Assembly: GCA_964605665.1 (NCBI GenBank)
Contig: CAZSDP010000023.1
Location: forward strand, 1-64,000
Direction of reading: 5' to 3'
DNA: 64,000 nt
Source: CAZSDP01 sp964605665
Lineage (GTDB): Bacteria > Planctomycetota > UBA8108 > UBA1146
How positions within the stretch are numbered: position 1 is the stretch's first letter; every line of letters begins with the position of its first letter. This document shows, piece after piece, positions 51,820-60,567 of this stretch. The notes beneath the pieces are model-generated. The model was not told where the DNA came from and searched no databases. It was given only the letters and a program-made list of their open reading frames with translations. Both the position numbers and the translations under genes were made by a program.

Positions 51820-53102
51820 GGTGCCGTCTCGCGTCCGTCATCGACCCGGTCTTGTCCAAGAATCTCCACGGAAGCGATGCGCCAACCGTCGGTCTCACTC
51901 CAGCGAACTTCATAACGCGCTTCGTATCCATTGGTCCGCCAATGACCATGGCCCCAATGTCGAACGGTCCCGATCACCTGCCAACGGGCGAGGACGGAAA
52001 ACCTCGCCTCTGCAGGAGCTTCTGGAAACTCGGGAGTTGTTTCCAACAATCGAACAGAACGAATCGTGCAAGCGATCTCTTCTGTCTCGAGTTCGAGCTG
52101 CATCTTCATACTTCTGTAGATCTCGCCATAGACGCTATCGATCAACTCTGGAGTCAGCGAACGCGCCAGAGCGTCATAGATTTCAATCTCATCTTCATAG
52201 TCGAAAGCTCGATAGATGTTGCGGTGCAAAGTTTCGAAGAGGGCGATTGCTTCAGCCTCTTGAGGTAGGGCTATTCTGGCCGGCCCTGATAACTTTAGCT
52301 GTGCCGCGGCGAAGTACACCACGGCGAAGACGCCGGTGATGACGATGGCCAGCCCCACCGCCTTGACGAGCTTTAGAGATCGCATTCGGAACTTGACCAG
52401 AGCGGCTACCCCGACTCCAAAGATCAGGAAGACCCATCCCGGAGGCTCAGGAAAACTCCAGGGAGTCTCGATGATCCCCGGGGCAAATGCATCTGGATCG
52501 ACGACGGCTCGGGCTCCTTCTCTCACCCACAACTTGGTGGGATCATCCTCGCGCAACTTGAAGATTTGAAAGTCGTCCCGAGCTGCGAAGATCAAGAATG
52601 CAGCATCGAGGGGATAGTTGTCTTCTGTGTCGTACCGCAACCAATTGAACTCGATCTGTTGCGGAATGCCCTTCACCCCGTAGCGAGCGAGCACCAACAC
52701 ATAGTCGGTGAAGTCATTTCCCTGGCCCGCCTCTTGGAACTCGAGATCATCCACGATCGGTCGAACATCGATTCCATCGATGGCGAGCGGAGCATTTGTC
52801 AGCAAGAAATCAGCGACACGATCACAAGCGGCATCGAAGTCGTCATCTTCGAGAAATGGGAACTCCTTCGCATCGAGACCAGTCCAATGCAGAAACAAGT
52901 AGCGATCGATCAGATACTCGATCTGGAGTTTCTCTTCAGACAGATCGACTTCGATATTGAGAGGTTTTGGGACATGAATACTCTCAGTCGCCAATATCTC
53001 TGATGGAGCGGCGATGACGAGCCAAGTCGCGACGACGGTCATGCCGAGGTGAAAAGCTGACCGAAGTTTCAGCATCGTGAGGAGATCAGGTCTAACGATC
53101 AT
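51816..53102 (-). CDS. Membrane protein of unknown function, first gene of ABC operon
   Basis: 428 residues. Signal peptide (LGMTVVATWLVIAAPSEILA), an extracytoplasmic domain (about 40-205) rich in Asp/Glu (FLEDDDFDAACDRVADFLLT), two membrane helices (PGWVFLIFGVGVAALVKF and VGLAIVITGVFAVVYFAAAQ, about 222-275), and a second domain (about 285-420) ending WRTNGYEARYEVRWSETDGW. I do not recognise a family. Because it is the promoter-proximal gene of a tightly overlapping unit with ATPase, permease and metal-binding lipoprotein, it is probably a partner of that transporter. Confidence 0.75.
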   Translation of the reverse strand: MIVRPDLLTMLKLRSAFHLGMTVVATWLVIAAPSEILATESIHVPKPLNIEVDLSEEKLQIEYLIDRYLFLHWTGLDAKEFPFLEDDDFDAACDRVADFLLTNAPLAIDGIDVRPIVDDLEFQEAGQGNDFTDYVLVLARYGVKGIPQQIEFNWLRYDTEDNYPLDAAFLIFAARDDFQIFKLREDDPTKLWVREGARAVVDPDAFAPGIIETPWSFPEPPGWVFLIFGVGVAALVKFRMRSLKLVKAVGLAIVITGVFAVVYFAAAQLKLSGPARIALPQEAEAIALFETLHRNIYRAFDYEDEIEIYDALARSLTPELIDSVYGEIYRSMKMQLELETEEIACTIRSVRLLETTPEFPEAPAEARFSVLARWQVIGTVRHWGHGHWRTNGYEARYEVRWSETDGWRIASVEILGQDRVDDGRETAP

Positions 53103-53185
53103 GCCCCCGAGTTACCGGAGGAGCGGCAGGAAGGCAAGAGGTCGCGCCTTGAATCAGAACTCCCACTGAGTTTGACCTCAAAGAA

Positions 53186-53220
53186 GAGACCCCGCCAGAC
53201 GCCTCGTCCAGCGGGGTCTC
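53186..53220 (-). terminator. Intrinsic terminator of the M28 peptidase gene
   Basis: GAGACCCCGC (53186-53195) and GCGGGGTCTC (53211-53220) form a perfect ten-pair stem with a 15-base loop, 25 nt after the stop codon at 53245. On the minus strand it is followed by TTCTTTG. Confidence 0.75.
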
Positions 53221-53244
53221 ATCGGTGATTGAAGGTGCGTGGCT

Positions 53245-55097
53245 TTAGAGAATAACCTTCTTCTTCTCTTCNNNNNNNNNNNNNNNNNNNNNNNNNNNNN
53301 NNNNNNNNNNNNNNNNNNNNNNNNNNNNNNNNNNNNNNNNNNNNNNNNNNNNNNNNNNNNNNNNNNNNNNNCCTTCTTCTTCTCTTCTTCCTTGGCCTTG
53401 ATCTCTTCCGGCCACACCAGTTGCACTTCGACTTCCTTGTCGCCCCGCTTCATCACGACCTTCTTGTTCGGCTCACCGCCTTGAATCGCTCGAACCAGTG
53501 CGCGTCGGTCATCCACGGCCTTGCCGCTCACCTTGACGAAGACGTCGCCCGCTTGGATGCCACCTTTTTCCGCTGGAGAGTCAGGTACGACTCCATCGAC
53601 TTCCAAACCACTGAGGTAGACTCCCATCCGCCGTCCTCCCTCAGCTCTGCCCCCACCGCCGGCCTCCATGCCAGTGCGATCGAGCAGATTGTCGAGGTCG
53701 GCGACTCCGAGCGCTGCCAGAGCGATCACCAGAGTGGAATGCTCGAGGTATTCAGGGATGGCGAGATCGTAGGTGTCGAACTGGGTGTGAATTCCGTGCC
53801 AAGTGTTGGCCTTGCCCTGCTGGTCCCAGAAAAATCCTGGCACTCCTTCACGAATGAAGGAGAGGTGATCACTACCAGCACCGCGCGGCAGTCCATTGTT
53901 CGACATCTTCAATTCAAACGGCAGCTCCGGGTGCAGACCGAAGACTCGGGAAAATGCCTTCTCCATCTGCGGGTGCATCGCTTCTGTGGTCGGAAGACTG
54001 GCAATCGCGTTCGGACCGCCGTCATAGACGAGCACCGCCGAGATCTTCTCCATGAGCTCGGGGTACTTCTCTACATAAGCGCGAGACCCGAGGAGACCTT
54101 GCTCTTCACCGCTCCAGAGCATGAAACGAATCGTCCGCCGCGGCTTGACTCCAGACTCGACGAGCATGCGAGCCGCCTCGATCGTGGTCGCCGTTCCCAT
54201 CCCATTGTCGGTGGTTCCCGTTGCCCCGTCCCAACTGTCGATATGGCCGCCGACAATCACGAATTCATCGGGAAACTCCGTGCCGACAAGATCAGCGTAG
54301 ACGTTGTAGAACTTCGCCGGACCTTTTTCGAAGTAGTTACGGATATCGAACTGCAACTCAACCGCTTCATCTGCATTCAACTTGTCGACAATGCTGTCGT
54401 AGTGGCTTTTCAGGAGATAAATCCTGGGAATGGTTGGCAGATTCTCCCAATCGAGACCACGAACATTACCAAGTGTTTGGATGTAGTCGTTGCGGGTGGA
54501 GGTGATAAAACCAGCGACGCCAGCCTCCTCGAGGAATCTGCGGATTTCTGCCTGCTGCTGACGCTGCTCACGCGGAACTCTGCGGCGCCCTTGACCCGGC
54601 ATCATCATCCAGGCTCCCGCGTATGCGGCGGCGTCGGCACCTTCCAAATCAGTCGGGGGAAGCATTGCCGAGCCCCGAACTGTTCCGCGTGTCCCCGCGG
54701 ACCACGCCGGGGTTCCGAACTCCAATACGAGCTCTTCTGGGCTGGTCATTTTTCCCGACCAAGGCCCACGGTTGAATCCCACGGGAAACTCGCCAGCTTC
54801 CTCCATCACGATATTCTTGAGACCGAATAACTCGAACTGCTCCTTCGCCCATTCACAGGCGACATGATCATTATGACTGCCCGACAATCGAGGACCGATC
54901 ACATTGACCACGTGATGCAGAACCTCCATCACCCGGTTGTCTTCTTCGCCGATCTCGATCAACTTCTCGATGGCGGTTTCATTCTCCACCGAGGCAACAT
55001 CAGATGAAACGCCGTCCACGGCCAACAAGACTTGGGAGGAGAATCCCAATCCCAGAAATGCAACGACGAGAGCGATCCATGAACACGATCGGTACAT
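53245..55097 (-). CDS. M28-family metallopeptidase with PDZ domain (interrupted by assembly gap)
   Basis: Signal peptide (SWIALVVAFLGLGFSSQVLL), a PA-type insert (about 110-230) and the M28 zinc aminopeptidase core (about 275-470). Metal ligands are visible in GGHIDSWDGATGTTDNGMG (His, Asp), WSGEEQGLLGSRAY (Glu-Glu), VYDGGPN (Asp) and WHGIHTQFDTYD (His). A PDZ domain follows (about 505-585, VYLSGLEVDGVVPDSPAEKG). The coding end is hit by 100 N. Both gap edges carry the same 16 bases, and joining them there gives a short Lys/Glu tail ending KKKVIL and a TAA at 53247-53245. Reading through the N run literally gives an artefactual frame. The protein is likely a secreted di- or aminopeptidase. 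Confidence 0.85.
53272..53371. other. Assembly gap, 100 N
   Basis: Exactly 100 N, a conventional placeholder length. The 16 bases on the left edge (CCTTCTTCTTCTCTTC, 53256-53271) are identical to the 16 bases on the right edge (53372-53387), so the flanking contigs probably overlap and the gap may be empty. Confidence 0.95.
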
Positions 55098-55622
55098 AGG
55101 TACTCACTTCCAGGGTTCCATCTGGGAACCCGCTACTTGAATCATCACCCCCATGGCCAAAGGTCGCTTCGCGCTTTCCGCAAAGGGTGTTTCAACCGTT
55201 GCAAAATTCGCTGCAACTTGGCGAAACCCTAACGCAATGGACAGCTCCGTCTCGAAAAGAGACGGCGGAACACCTCGGCTCAAGGATAGAGAACCCCGAG
55301 TCTCATGCTTCTGGCGTTCCAGTGCAACACGAGAGCGCCGTCAACCCCCGAATAGAGCCTCAAAACAGTGCGAATTGGGTGAAGAGTTCGGCTCCAAACG
55401 GACGCTTCCGACGCGATCTCCCGGGGAAAAACCGCCCGTAATGAGAGAGAAATGGGCGGATCCGCACAAATCAGCGCACCGACACGACCATGACCAGATC
55501 GATCGGGTCCAATCTCCCCGAAAGAGCCCTTCGCTGCTCCTATGCCGCCCCCACTCGGCGAAAGAGATCGGGCGAGGGGACTGTGCGGGGCATCGAGGTA
55601 CGAGCAGAAGAGGGTGAGACGA
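55098..55622. other. Intergenic region upstream of the M28 peptidase
   Basis: This 525-bp stretch lies between the M28 peptidase start and the glutaminyl-tRNA synthetase end, both on the minus strand. Apart from the leader hairpin listed separately I see no promoter hexamers, repeat or small gene that I can defend. Confidence 0.45.
55113..55131 (-). promoter_or_regulatory. Stem-loop in the leader of the M28 peptidase gene
   Basis: GGGTTCC (55113-55119) and GGAACCC (55125-55131) form a perfect seven-pair stem with a five-base loop, 15 nt upstream of the ATG at 55097. It could shield the start region or stabilise the mRNA. Confidence 0.35.
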
Positions 55623-57338
55623 TCAGCGGCCTCGTTTTTCGATGCGTGCCCATGCATCGCGCAGAGACACGATTCGATGAAAAGCGGGAGCGCCTGACGC
55701 CGACTCGACGGGATCCGCGCAGAAATAACCCACTCGCTCGAACTGACAGCGATCACCAGGTGCTGCGTCGGCCAAAGCGGGTTCCAACTGAGCATGCTTG
55801 ATGATCTTCGAGTCCGGATTCAAGTTCGACAGATACCCCTCTCCCTCTTCCGGCTGTGGAACCGCGAAGAGGTGGTCGTAGAGAACCACGTCGGCTGAAT
55901 GGGCATGTTCGACACTCACCCAGTGGATGATCCCTTTGACCTTGCGTCCATCGGAAGTCTTTCCGCCTCCAGATTCGGGATCATAGGTGCAACGCAATTC
56001 GATGATCTCCCCGGCATCATCCTTGATGACCTCATCACAGCGAATGACGTAGGCATAACGCAATCGCACTTCACGGCCGGTCACGAGGCGAAAGAACTTG
56101 CGAGGTGCTTCTTCGCGAAAGTCTTCGCGCTCAATCCAAACTTCCCGAGCAAAGGGTAGCTTCCGAACCCCAGCAGATGGGTCTTCGGGATTGTTCACCG
56201 CTTCCAGTTCTTCAACTTGCCCTTCTGGATAGTTGGTGATCACCACCTTGATCGGATCCAACACCGCCATCCGCCGGACCGCTGTTCGATTCAAGTGCTC
56301 TCGGACTGCATTGTCGAGTTTCACCATGTCGATCGTCGAATTGTGCTTCGCCACTCCGATCTCGTCGCAGAACGCGCGGATCGCCTCCGGCGGAACACCG
56401 CGACGACGAATGCCTTCGAGCGTTGGCATTCGAGGGTCGTCCCAGCCGTCGACATAACCCTCTTCAACCAGATGACGTAGCTTTCGCTTGCTCGTCAGGG
56501 TGTAGGTCAACTCGAGGCGCGCAAACTCGATCTGGCGCGGACGGGCAGGCAAATCAAGCTGGTCGAGATACCAATCATAAAGAGGACGATGGTTTTCAAA
56601 CTCCAATGAGCAAAGAGAGTGGGTCACCGCTTCCAGCGCATCGCTCTGCCCATGGGCCCAGTCATAAGTGGGGTAGATACACCATGCGTCGCCGGTTCTG
56701 TGATGCTCTTGATGCAGAATGCGATACATCACTGGATCACGCATATTGAGGTTCGGGGACTGCATGTCGACCTTTGCCCGGAGTGTCTTTTCTCCGTCGC
56801 CAAACTCACCAGCACGCATCCGGCGAAACAGATCGAGATTTTCTTCTGGGGATCGTCCACGGTAGGGACTGTCTTTCCCCACCTCTGTCAAAGACCCACG
56901 ATACTCTCGCATCTCTTCCGAGTTCAAATCACAGACGAAGGCTTTCCCTTTCTCGATCAGCTCTTCGGCGAGTGAATACAACTTCTCGAAATAGCCCGAG
57001 GCGAAGAAGAGCCGATCCTCCCAGTCGAAACCGAGCCAACGGATATTCTCGATGATGGCGTCGACGAACCGCGTTTCTTCTTTTGCTGGATTCGTGTCGT
57101 CGAAGCGAAGATTGCACTTCCCCGCATACTGTTCGGCCATTCCAAAGTTGATGCAAATCGCTTTCGCGTGCCCGATGTGGAGATAGCCATTCGGCTCGGG
57201 GGGAAAGCGAGTGTGAAATCGCCCTTCATTGCTGCCGGCAGCCAGATCTTCTTCGACGATCTTCTGGATGAAGCTCTTTCGCTCATGCTCCGGACCTTCA
57301 ACTGACTGTTCGCCGCGGTCGGCATTCTCAGCGTGCAT
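55623..57338 (-). CDS. glnS: Glutaminyl-tRNA synthetase
   Basis: 571 residues from ATG 57338, chosen because GGAGG lies eight bases upstream; an in-frame ATG at 57413 lacks one. Class I catalytic core with RFPPEPNGYLHIGHAKAI (HIGH motif), RFDDTNPAKEE, the Gln-binding region YDWAHGQSDALE, and a KMSKS-type loop LTSKRKL. The C-terminal half has the two anticodon-binding beta-barrels (KVVITNYPEG, then EVWIEREDF and the YDPES-GG-x-x-x-D-x-R-K-V-K-G segment). It attaches glutamine directly to tRNA-Gln, so this organism need not rely on the GatCAB route for Gln. Length matches the family. Confidence 0.96.
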   Translation of the reverse strand: MHAENADRGEQSVEGPEHERKSFIQKIVEEDLAAGSNEGRFHTRFPPEPNGYLHIGHAKAICINFGMAEQYAGKCNLRFDDTNPAKEETRFVDAIIENIRWLGFDWEDRLFFASGYFEKLYSLAEELIEKGKAFVCDLNSEEMREYRGSLTEVGKDSPYRGRSPEENLDLFRRMRAGEFGDGEKTLRAKVDMQSPNLNMRDPVMYRILHQEHHRTGDAWCIYPTYDWAHGQSDALEAVTHSLCSLEFENHRPLYDWYLDQLDLPARPRQIEFARLELTYTLTSKRKLRHLVEEGYVDGWDDPRMPTLEGIRRRGVPPEAIRAFCDEIGVAKHNSTIDMVKLDNAVREHLNRTAVRRMAVLDPIKVVITNYPEGQVEELEAVNNPEDPSAGVRKLPFAREVWIEREDFREEAPRKFFRLVTGREVRLRYAYVIRCDEVIKDDAGEIIELRCTYDPESGGGKTSDGRKVKGIIHWVSVEHAHSADVVLYDHLFAVPQPEEGEGYLSNLNPDSKIIKHAQLEPALADAAPGDRCQFERVGYFCADPVESASGAPAFHRIVSLRDAWARIEKRGR

Positions 57339-57639
57339 CGACGCACCCTCCGATCTTCGAAGACAATTCAGCACCAGCTCCCGAGCGATGCTCGCGTCGC
57401 TGTTTCCATTCAAGGCGCATCATAGCGGTCGAAACTCTCAAGGGTAGCTGACCAGAAGGAAGAGGTCGGACCGACGGTGTGAGATCGAGACTCTCGATCG
57501 GAAACCGGGCCCGGGAAGTAGTTCCCGGGCCCGGTTCCCATCGCTGCACGATCAAAAGGTCGGAGGAAGCCAGGTCAGCTTCGATCGTTCTCAGCCGCAA
57601 TCGACAGGACCGTCGTCACGCGCTGCCGCTCCATCCCTC
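57339..57639. other. Intergenic region before glnS with a strong hairpin
   Basis: This 301-bp stretch lies between the squalene-cyclase-like gene (ends 57640) and glnS. It holds the 15-pair hairpin listed separately and the glnS ribosome-binding site. The glnS promoter should lie between the hairpin and 57338, but no clear hexamers were found. Confidence 0.5.
57503..57536. terminator. Perfect 15-pair hairpin terminator
   Basis: AACCGGGCCCGGGAA (57503-57517), loop GTAG, TTCCCGGGCCCGGTT (57522-57536). It lies about 100 nt beyond the stop at 57640 and separates that operon from glnS. Being a perfect inverted repeat it could act on either strand. Confidence 0.65.
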
Positions 57640-58848
57640 TCACTCCGGATCGGCCTCCAATGTTCGACCGAGGGTCATCACTCCGAAGGCGGTGCCGTAC
57701 GCCTTGGTCGTTCCCGCGATCCAAAAGTCCCACATCGCGCCATCTGATTGTTGCGTTTTCATCACTGGCTCGCGCAGCTTCACCTGCCAATCCGGGCGCT
57801 TTTGCACGGGGAGGGATTCGATCGCATGCGCGGCGTAGTAATGCCCAAAGAGATAGAAGTAGGCGGCGTTCGCATAGTACGCCTCGTGGGGGATCGGTTT
57901 GTTGCGCGCGACATCGAGAAACTTGTGGTGCTCGAAGAACTGCTCGAGGCCCCATTCGAGCTCCTCGACGGGGACCTCGCGACCACCGCGGATTCTGGCG
58001 ACGTTGCAGACCTGAATCCGGCCAAGCGATCCTTTGACTTGGTTGATCGACTCCAGGCGCAAGTGTCGTGGGGTGGGGGTGACATCGTATGAGTAGGCGC
58101 CATTGGGAAGCTTGCAGATTTCGACCGCCTTGACTCCGGTCTCGATCAAGGACTCCTCCACCTCGAGGCCCGCCTCTTTCGCTTCGGCAATACCGATGAT
58201 CGCCACCGCTGACATGAACGACGTGGCCCAATCCGGTCGCCAACCGGAGCCGGGATTGGCGTAGTAACCCCACCCACCCCTCGGTGACTGGTACTTCGCG
58301 AGACCGGAGAGCATCGTTTGACCCGCCTCCCGAACACGCGCTTCGAGAGCGGTGTCGGCAATCCGCTCATCGAGAAGCGCCGCCGAGAGAGTTCGAATGC
58401 CGTAGACGAGTCCCCAATTGTTGTCGACATCCCACTCGGCAGGGCGTTTCACCACCTGATTTTCGACGAGGAATTCGAGTCCCCGTTTCGCCGCTTCGAG
58501 GTGTTCGTCGCTGCGACCCTGCTCCAACATCGCGAGAGTGGCGAGGGCTGTCGTTGCCACGGTCCAACTGTGGTAAGTCGACAAGTTGGCGAAGCTGCTG
58601 GTGAATGTTGCATTCTTGACGCCGCCCCAAGATCCATCCTTGCGCTGGATCGTCAGCAGGTAGTCGACACCGCGGTCGATCGCGGTCCGGACCTCGCGCT
58701 CCGATGGCACTTGGCCTTCTGCCGGGGTCTCAACCGATTGCTGCCCCCCAGACTTGGCAGGATCAGAGGTCGGGGTCGGTTCCTGTGCACTGAGCGAGGC
58801 GCCGCACGCCACGGTGACCGCGCAGATTCCCCAACACAACCAACGCAT
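57640..58848 (-). CDS. Secreted prenyltransferase/squalene-cyclase-repeat protein
   Basis: About 402 residues from ATG 58848, which overlaps the preceding stop as TGATG. Signal peptide (MRWLCWGICAVTVACGASLS), a Pro/Ser linker, then an alpha-barrel of terpene-cyclase-type repeats (about 50-395) with QW-like motifs LTIQRKDGSWGG, KYQSPRGGWGYY, KLPNGAYSYDV and TQQSDGAMWDFW. The DxDD or DCTAE catalytic motifs of true squalene-hopene cyclases are not seen, so it is probably not a terpene cyclase. Similar exported proteins are numerous in Planctomycetota with unknown role. It is co-transcribed with the coiled-coil gene upstream. Confidence 0.85.
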   Translation of the reverse strand: MRWLCWGICAVTVACGASLSAQEPTPTSDPAKSGGQQSVETPAEGQVPSEREVRTAIDRGVDYLLTIQRKDGSWGGVKNATFTSSFANLSTYHSWTVATTALATLAMLEQGRSDEHLEAAKRGLEFLVENQVVKRPAEWDVDNNWGLVYGIRTLSAALLDERIADTALEARVREAGQTMLSGLAKYQSPRGGWGYYANPGSGWRPDWATSFMSAVAIIGIAEAKEAGLEVEESLIETGVKAVEICKLPNGAYSYDVTPTPRHLRLESINQVKGSLGRIQVCNVARIRGGREVPVEELEWGLEQFFEHHKFLDVARNKPIPHEAYYANAAYFYLFGHYYAAHAIESLPVQKRPDWQVKLREPVMKTQQSDGAMWDFWIAGTTKAYGTAFGVMTLGRTLEADPE

Positions 58849-59543
58849 CACTGTCCCAGACCTTCGAGCTTCTCGCGAAGCCCCTGAATCTCTGACTCAG
58901 CGGTGGCGACCGAGATCTGCGATTTCAGCTGCTGGCTTTCCCGAGCCCGCTTCGCCGCTTCGTAGGCGACCCGTTTCTGGGTGACATTCAGTTCTCGCTG
59001 ACGAATCTCTGTCGGTACCTCATGCTCGACGAGAGACTGAAGCCCCATTTCAGAGAGGGCGATGCGCGCCGCTGCACGTTCTGCGTTGCGACGACCGCGT
59101 TGAATCACGAACTCTGCGGTTCGATCGTCGAGATCCTGGTCCTTGTACATCAGTTCGATCTGCTGAAGTTCCTCGGCGGCCTCTTGTTGGCGATCGCGGG
59201 CACTGCGCAGGTCGAGGCGCGCCTCTTCGATCTTCTGACGTGAGTCGAGTTCGCGATACTGAACGAGCTTCCGTTCGGCGAGAGAGAGTTCCACCTGAGC
59301 TTGCTCGACAGCAGAATCGGCAGATTGCAGCCCTGTGTTTGAGTCCAATTGAGCCTGACGCAGTCTCAGCTCGGCGATGTGTAGCTGTCGCGTCAACGAA
59401 GCGCGCTTCGCAGCCGGATCCTCTTTCGCTTCTCTTGAATCATCGACCTGCTGCGGTCCAGCGATGACCTGAGGCTGGCTGTTCAATGCTGCGATGACGG
59501 AGGTCACGAGGACCAGACCGATGATCGTCCAGAGCATCTTCAT
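58848..59543 (-). CDS. Exported coiled-coil protein of unknown function
   Basis: 231 residues with an N-terminal signal or anchor (MLWTIIGLVLVTSVIAALNS) and an almost continuous coiled coil from about 45 to 230 (LTRQLHIAELRLRQAQLDSN, QAQVELSLAERKLVQYRELD, ARLDLRSARDRQQEAAEELQ). The pattern resembles the hairpin of HlyD-type adaptor proteins or TolC-like helices, but no lipoyl or barrel domain is present. AAGGAGAC eight bases upstream supports the start. It overlaps the squalene-cyclase-repeat gene, suggesting a shared function in the periplasm. Confidence 0.75.
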   Translation of the reverse strand: MKMLWTIIGLVLVTSVIAALNSQPQVIAGPQQVDDSREAKEDPAAKRASLTRQLHIAELRLRQAQLDSNTGLQSADSAVEQAQVELSLAERKLVQYRELDSRQKIEEARLDLRSARDRQQEAAEELQQIELMYKDQDLDDRTAEFVIQRGRRNAERAAARIALSEMGLQSLVEHEVPTEIRQRELNVTQKRVAYEAAKRARESQQLKSQISVATAESEIQGLREKLEGLGQ

Positions 59544-59691
59544 CGGGAGTCTCCTTCCAGTGTGCGATCAGACGCGTTAACGATGCGAGCCCGTTCACTA
59601 AGGCGGGGGGATTGTAACCGAGTATCGGGCGAGGGGGCCGGACCACTTATCACCGGTGAGTCACTCTGACCCAGCAGCGGAAATGGATCGA

Positions 59692-60342
59692 TCACCGTTT
59701 CGATTCTTCGGCGATTCTCTTCTTCGTCGCGGCCCAACTGCAGATCGGACAGGTGGAAAGGTCGTGCCTTCGCGCGGGACAATACTCACGACCAAAGTAG
59801 ATGATCTGAAGATGGAGTCGATTCCAATTCGCCTCGGGGAAGACCTTTTTTAGGTCAGCCTCGGTGCGCTCCACCGTCGTTCCATTGGAGAGTCCCCACC
59901 GAGCGGCCAGACGGTGGATATGTGTGTCGACAGGAAATGCCGGAACTCCAAAAGCTTGAGCCATCACGACACTCGCGGTCTTGTGACCAACTCCCGGGAG
60001 GTCTTCGAGAGCGTCGAAGTCGATCGGGACTTCTCCTCCATGGCGCTCGATCAGTAGCGTGCCCAATTTGGAGAGTGCCTTTGCCTTCTGTGGAGCGAGT
60101 CCCAGCGGACGAATCGTCTCGAGGATCTTCGCTTCGCCGAGCTTTGAGAGACGGGCAGGATCTGGGGCGAGAGCAAACAGATCGGGCGTGACGCGATTCA
60201 CCATCGCGTCGGTCGTCTGAGCAGAAAGGAGCACTGCAACCAATAGAGTAAACGGGTCGCTGTGTTCGAGTGGGATCGGCGGATTTGGATAGAGCTCTTC
60301 TAGGATTTCGTCGATTCGAGTCGCTTTTTCACTCCGTCGCAT
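59692..60342 (-). CDS. nth: Endonuclease III (base-excision DNA glycosylase/AP lyase)
   Basis: 216 residues, the usual length. Helix-hairpin-helix LPGVGHKTASVVMAQAFG with the catalytic lysine, and the catalytic aspartate in FPVDTHIHRLAARWGL. LLSAQTTDAMVNRVTPDLFA is typical of the family. It removes oxidised pyrimidines and nicks the abasic site. The C-terminal iron-sulfur segment reads C-x9-C-x2-C (YCPARRHDLSTCPICSW) instead of C-x6-C-x2-C-x5-C, so the fourth ligand is not evident. It is divergent from the Lon-N-domain gene. Confidence 0.95.
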   Translation of the reverse strand: MRRSEKATRIDEILEELYPNPPIPLEHSDPFTLLVAVLLSAQTTDAMVNRVTPDLFALAPDPARLSKLGEAKILETIRPLGLAPQKAKALSKLGTLLIERHGGEVPIDFDALEDLPGVGHKTASVVMAQAFGVPAFPVDTHIHRLAARWGLSNGTTVERTEADLKKVFPEANWNRLHLQIIYFGREYCPARRHDLSTCPICSWAATKKRIAEESKR

Positions 60343-60567
60343 CGCATCCCTCTCGGTCCCAAGTTGGTCTCGACGTCATGTTTCTGAGGGTATCAAATTT
60401 GCCTCTCGAACGGAGACCAAGGTTCACCTTCCGAGAGCGGAGTTCGACCGACGTTTCCGAGACCAGCAACTTCCTGAAATAGACGGAAATGAGTCGATAG
60501 ATCGGTCTTTTACCCAACTTCAAGACTGGTCCGAGCGCTCGGCCCTGATCCGCGGTATCATGAACGC

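Noticed and set aside
53178..53271. C-terminal extension of the peptidase across the N run
   Set aside because: It depends on the placeholder gap length of 100; a different frame on the left side gives a short tail and a stop 25 nt before a strong terminator.
57575..58273. 232-codon minus-strand frame overlapping the squalene-cyclase-repeat gene
   Set aside because: It is an alternative frame of a gene whose own frame has QW-type repeats and a signal peptide.
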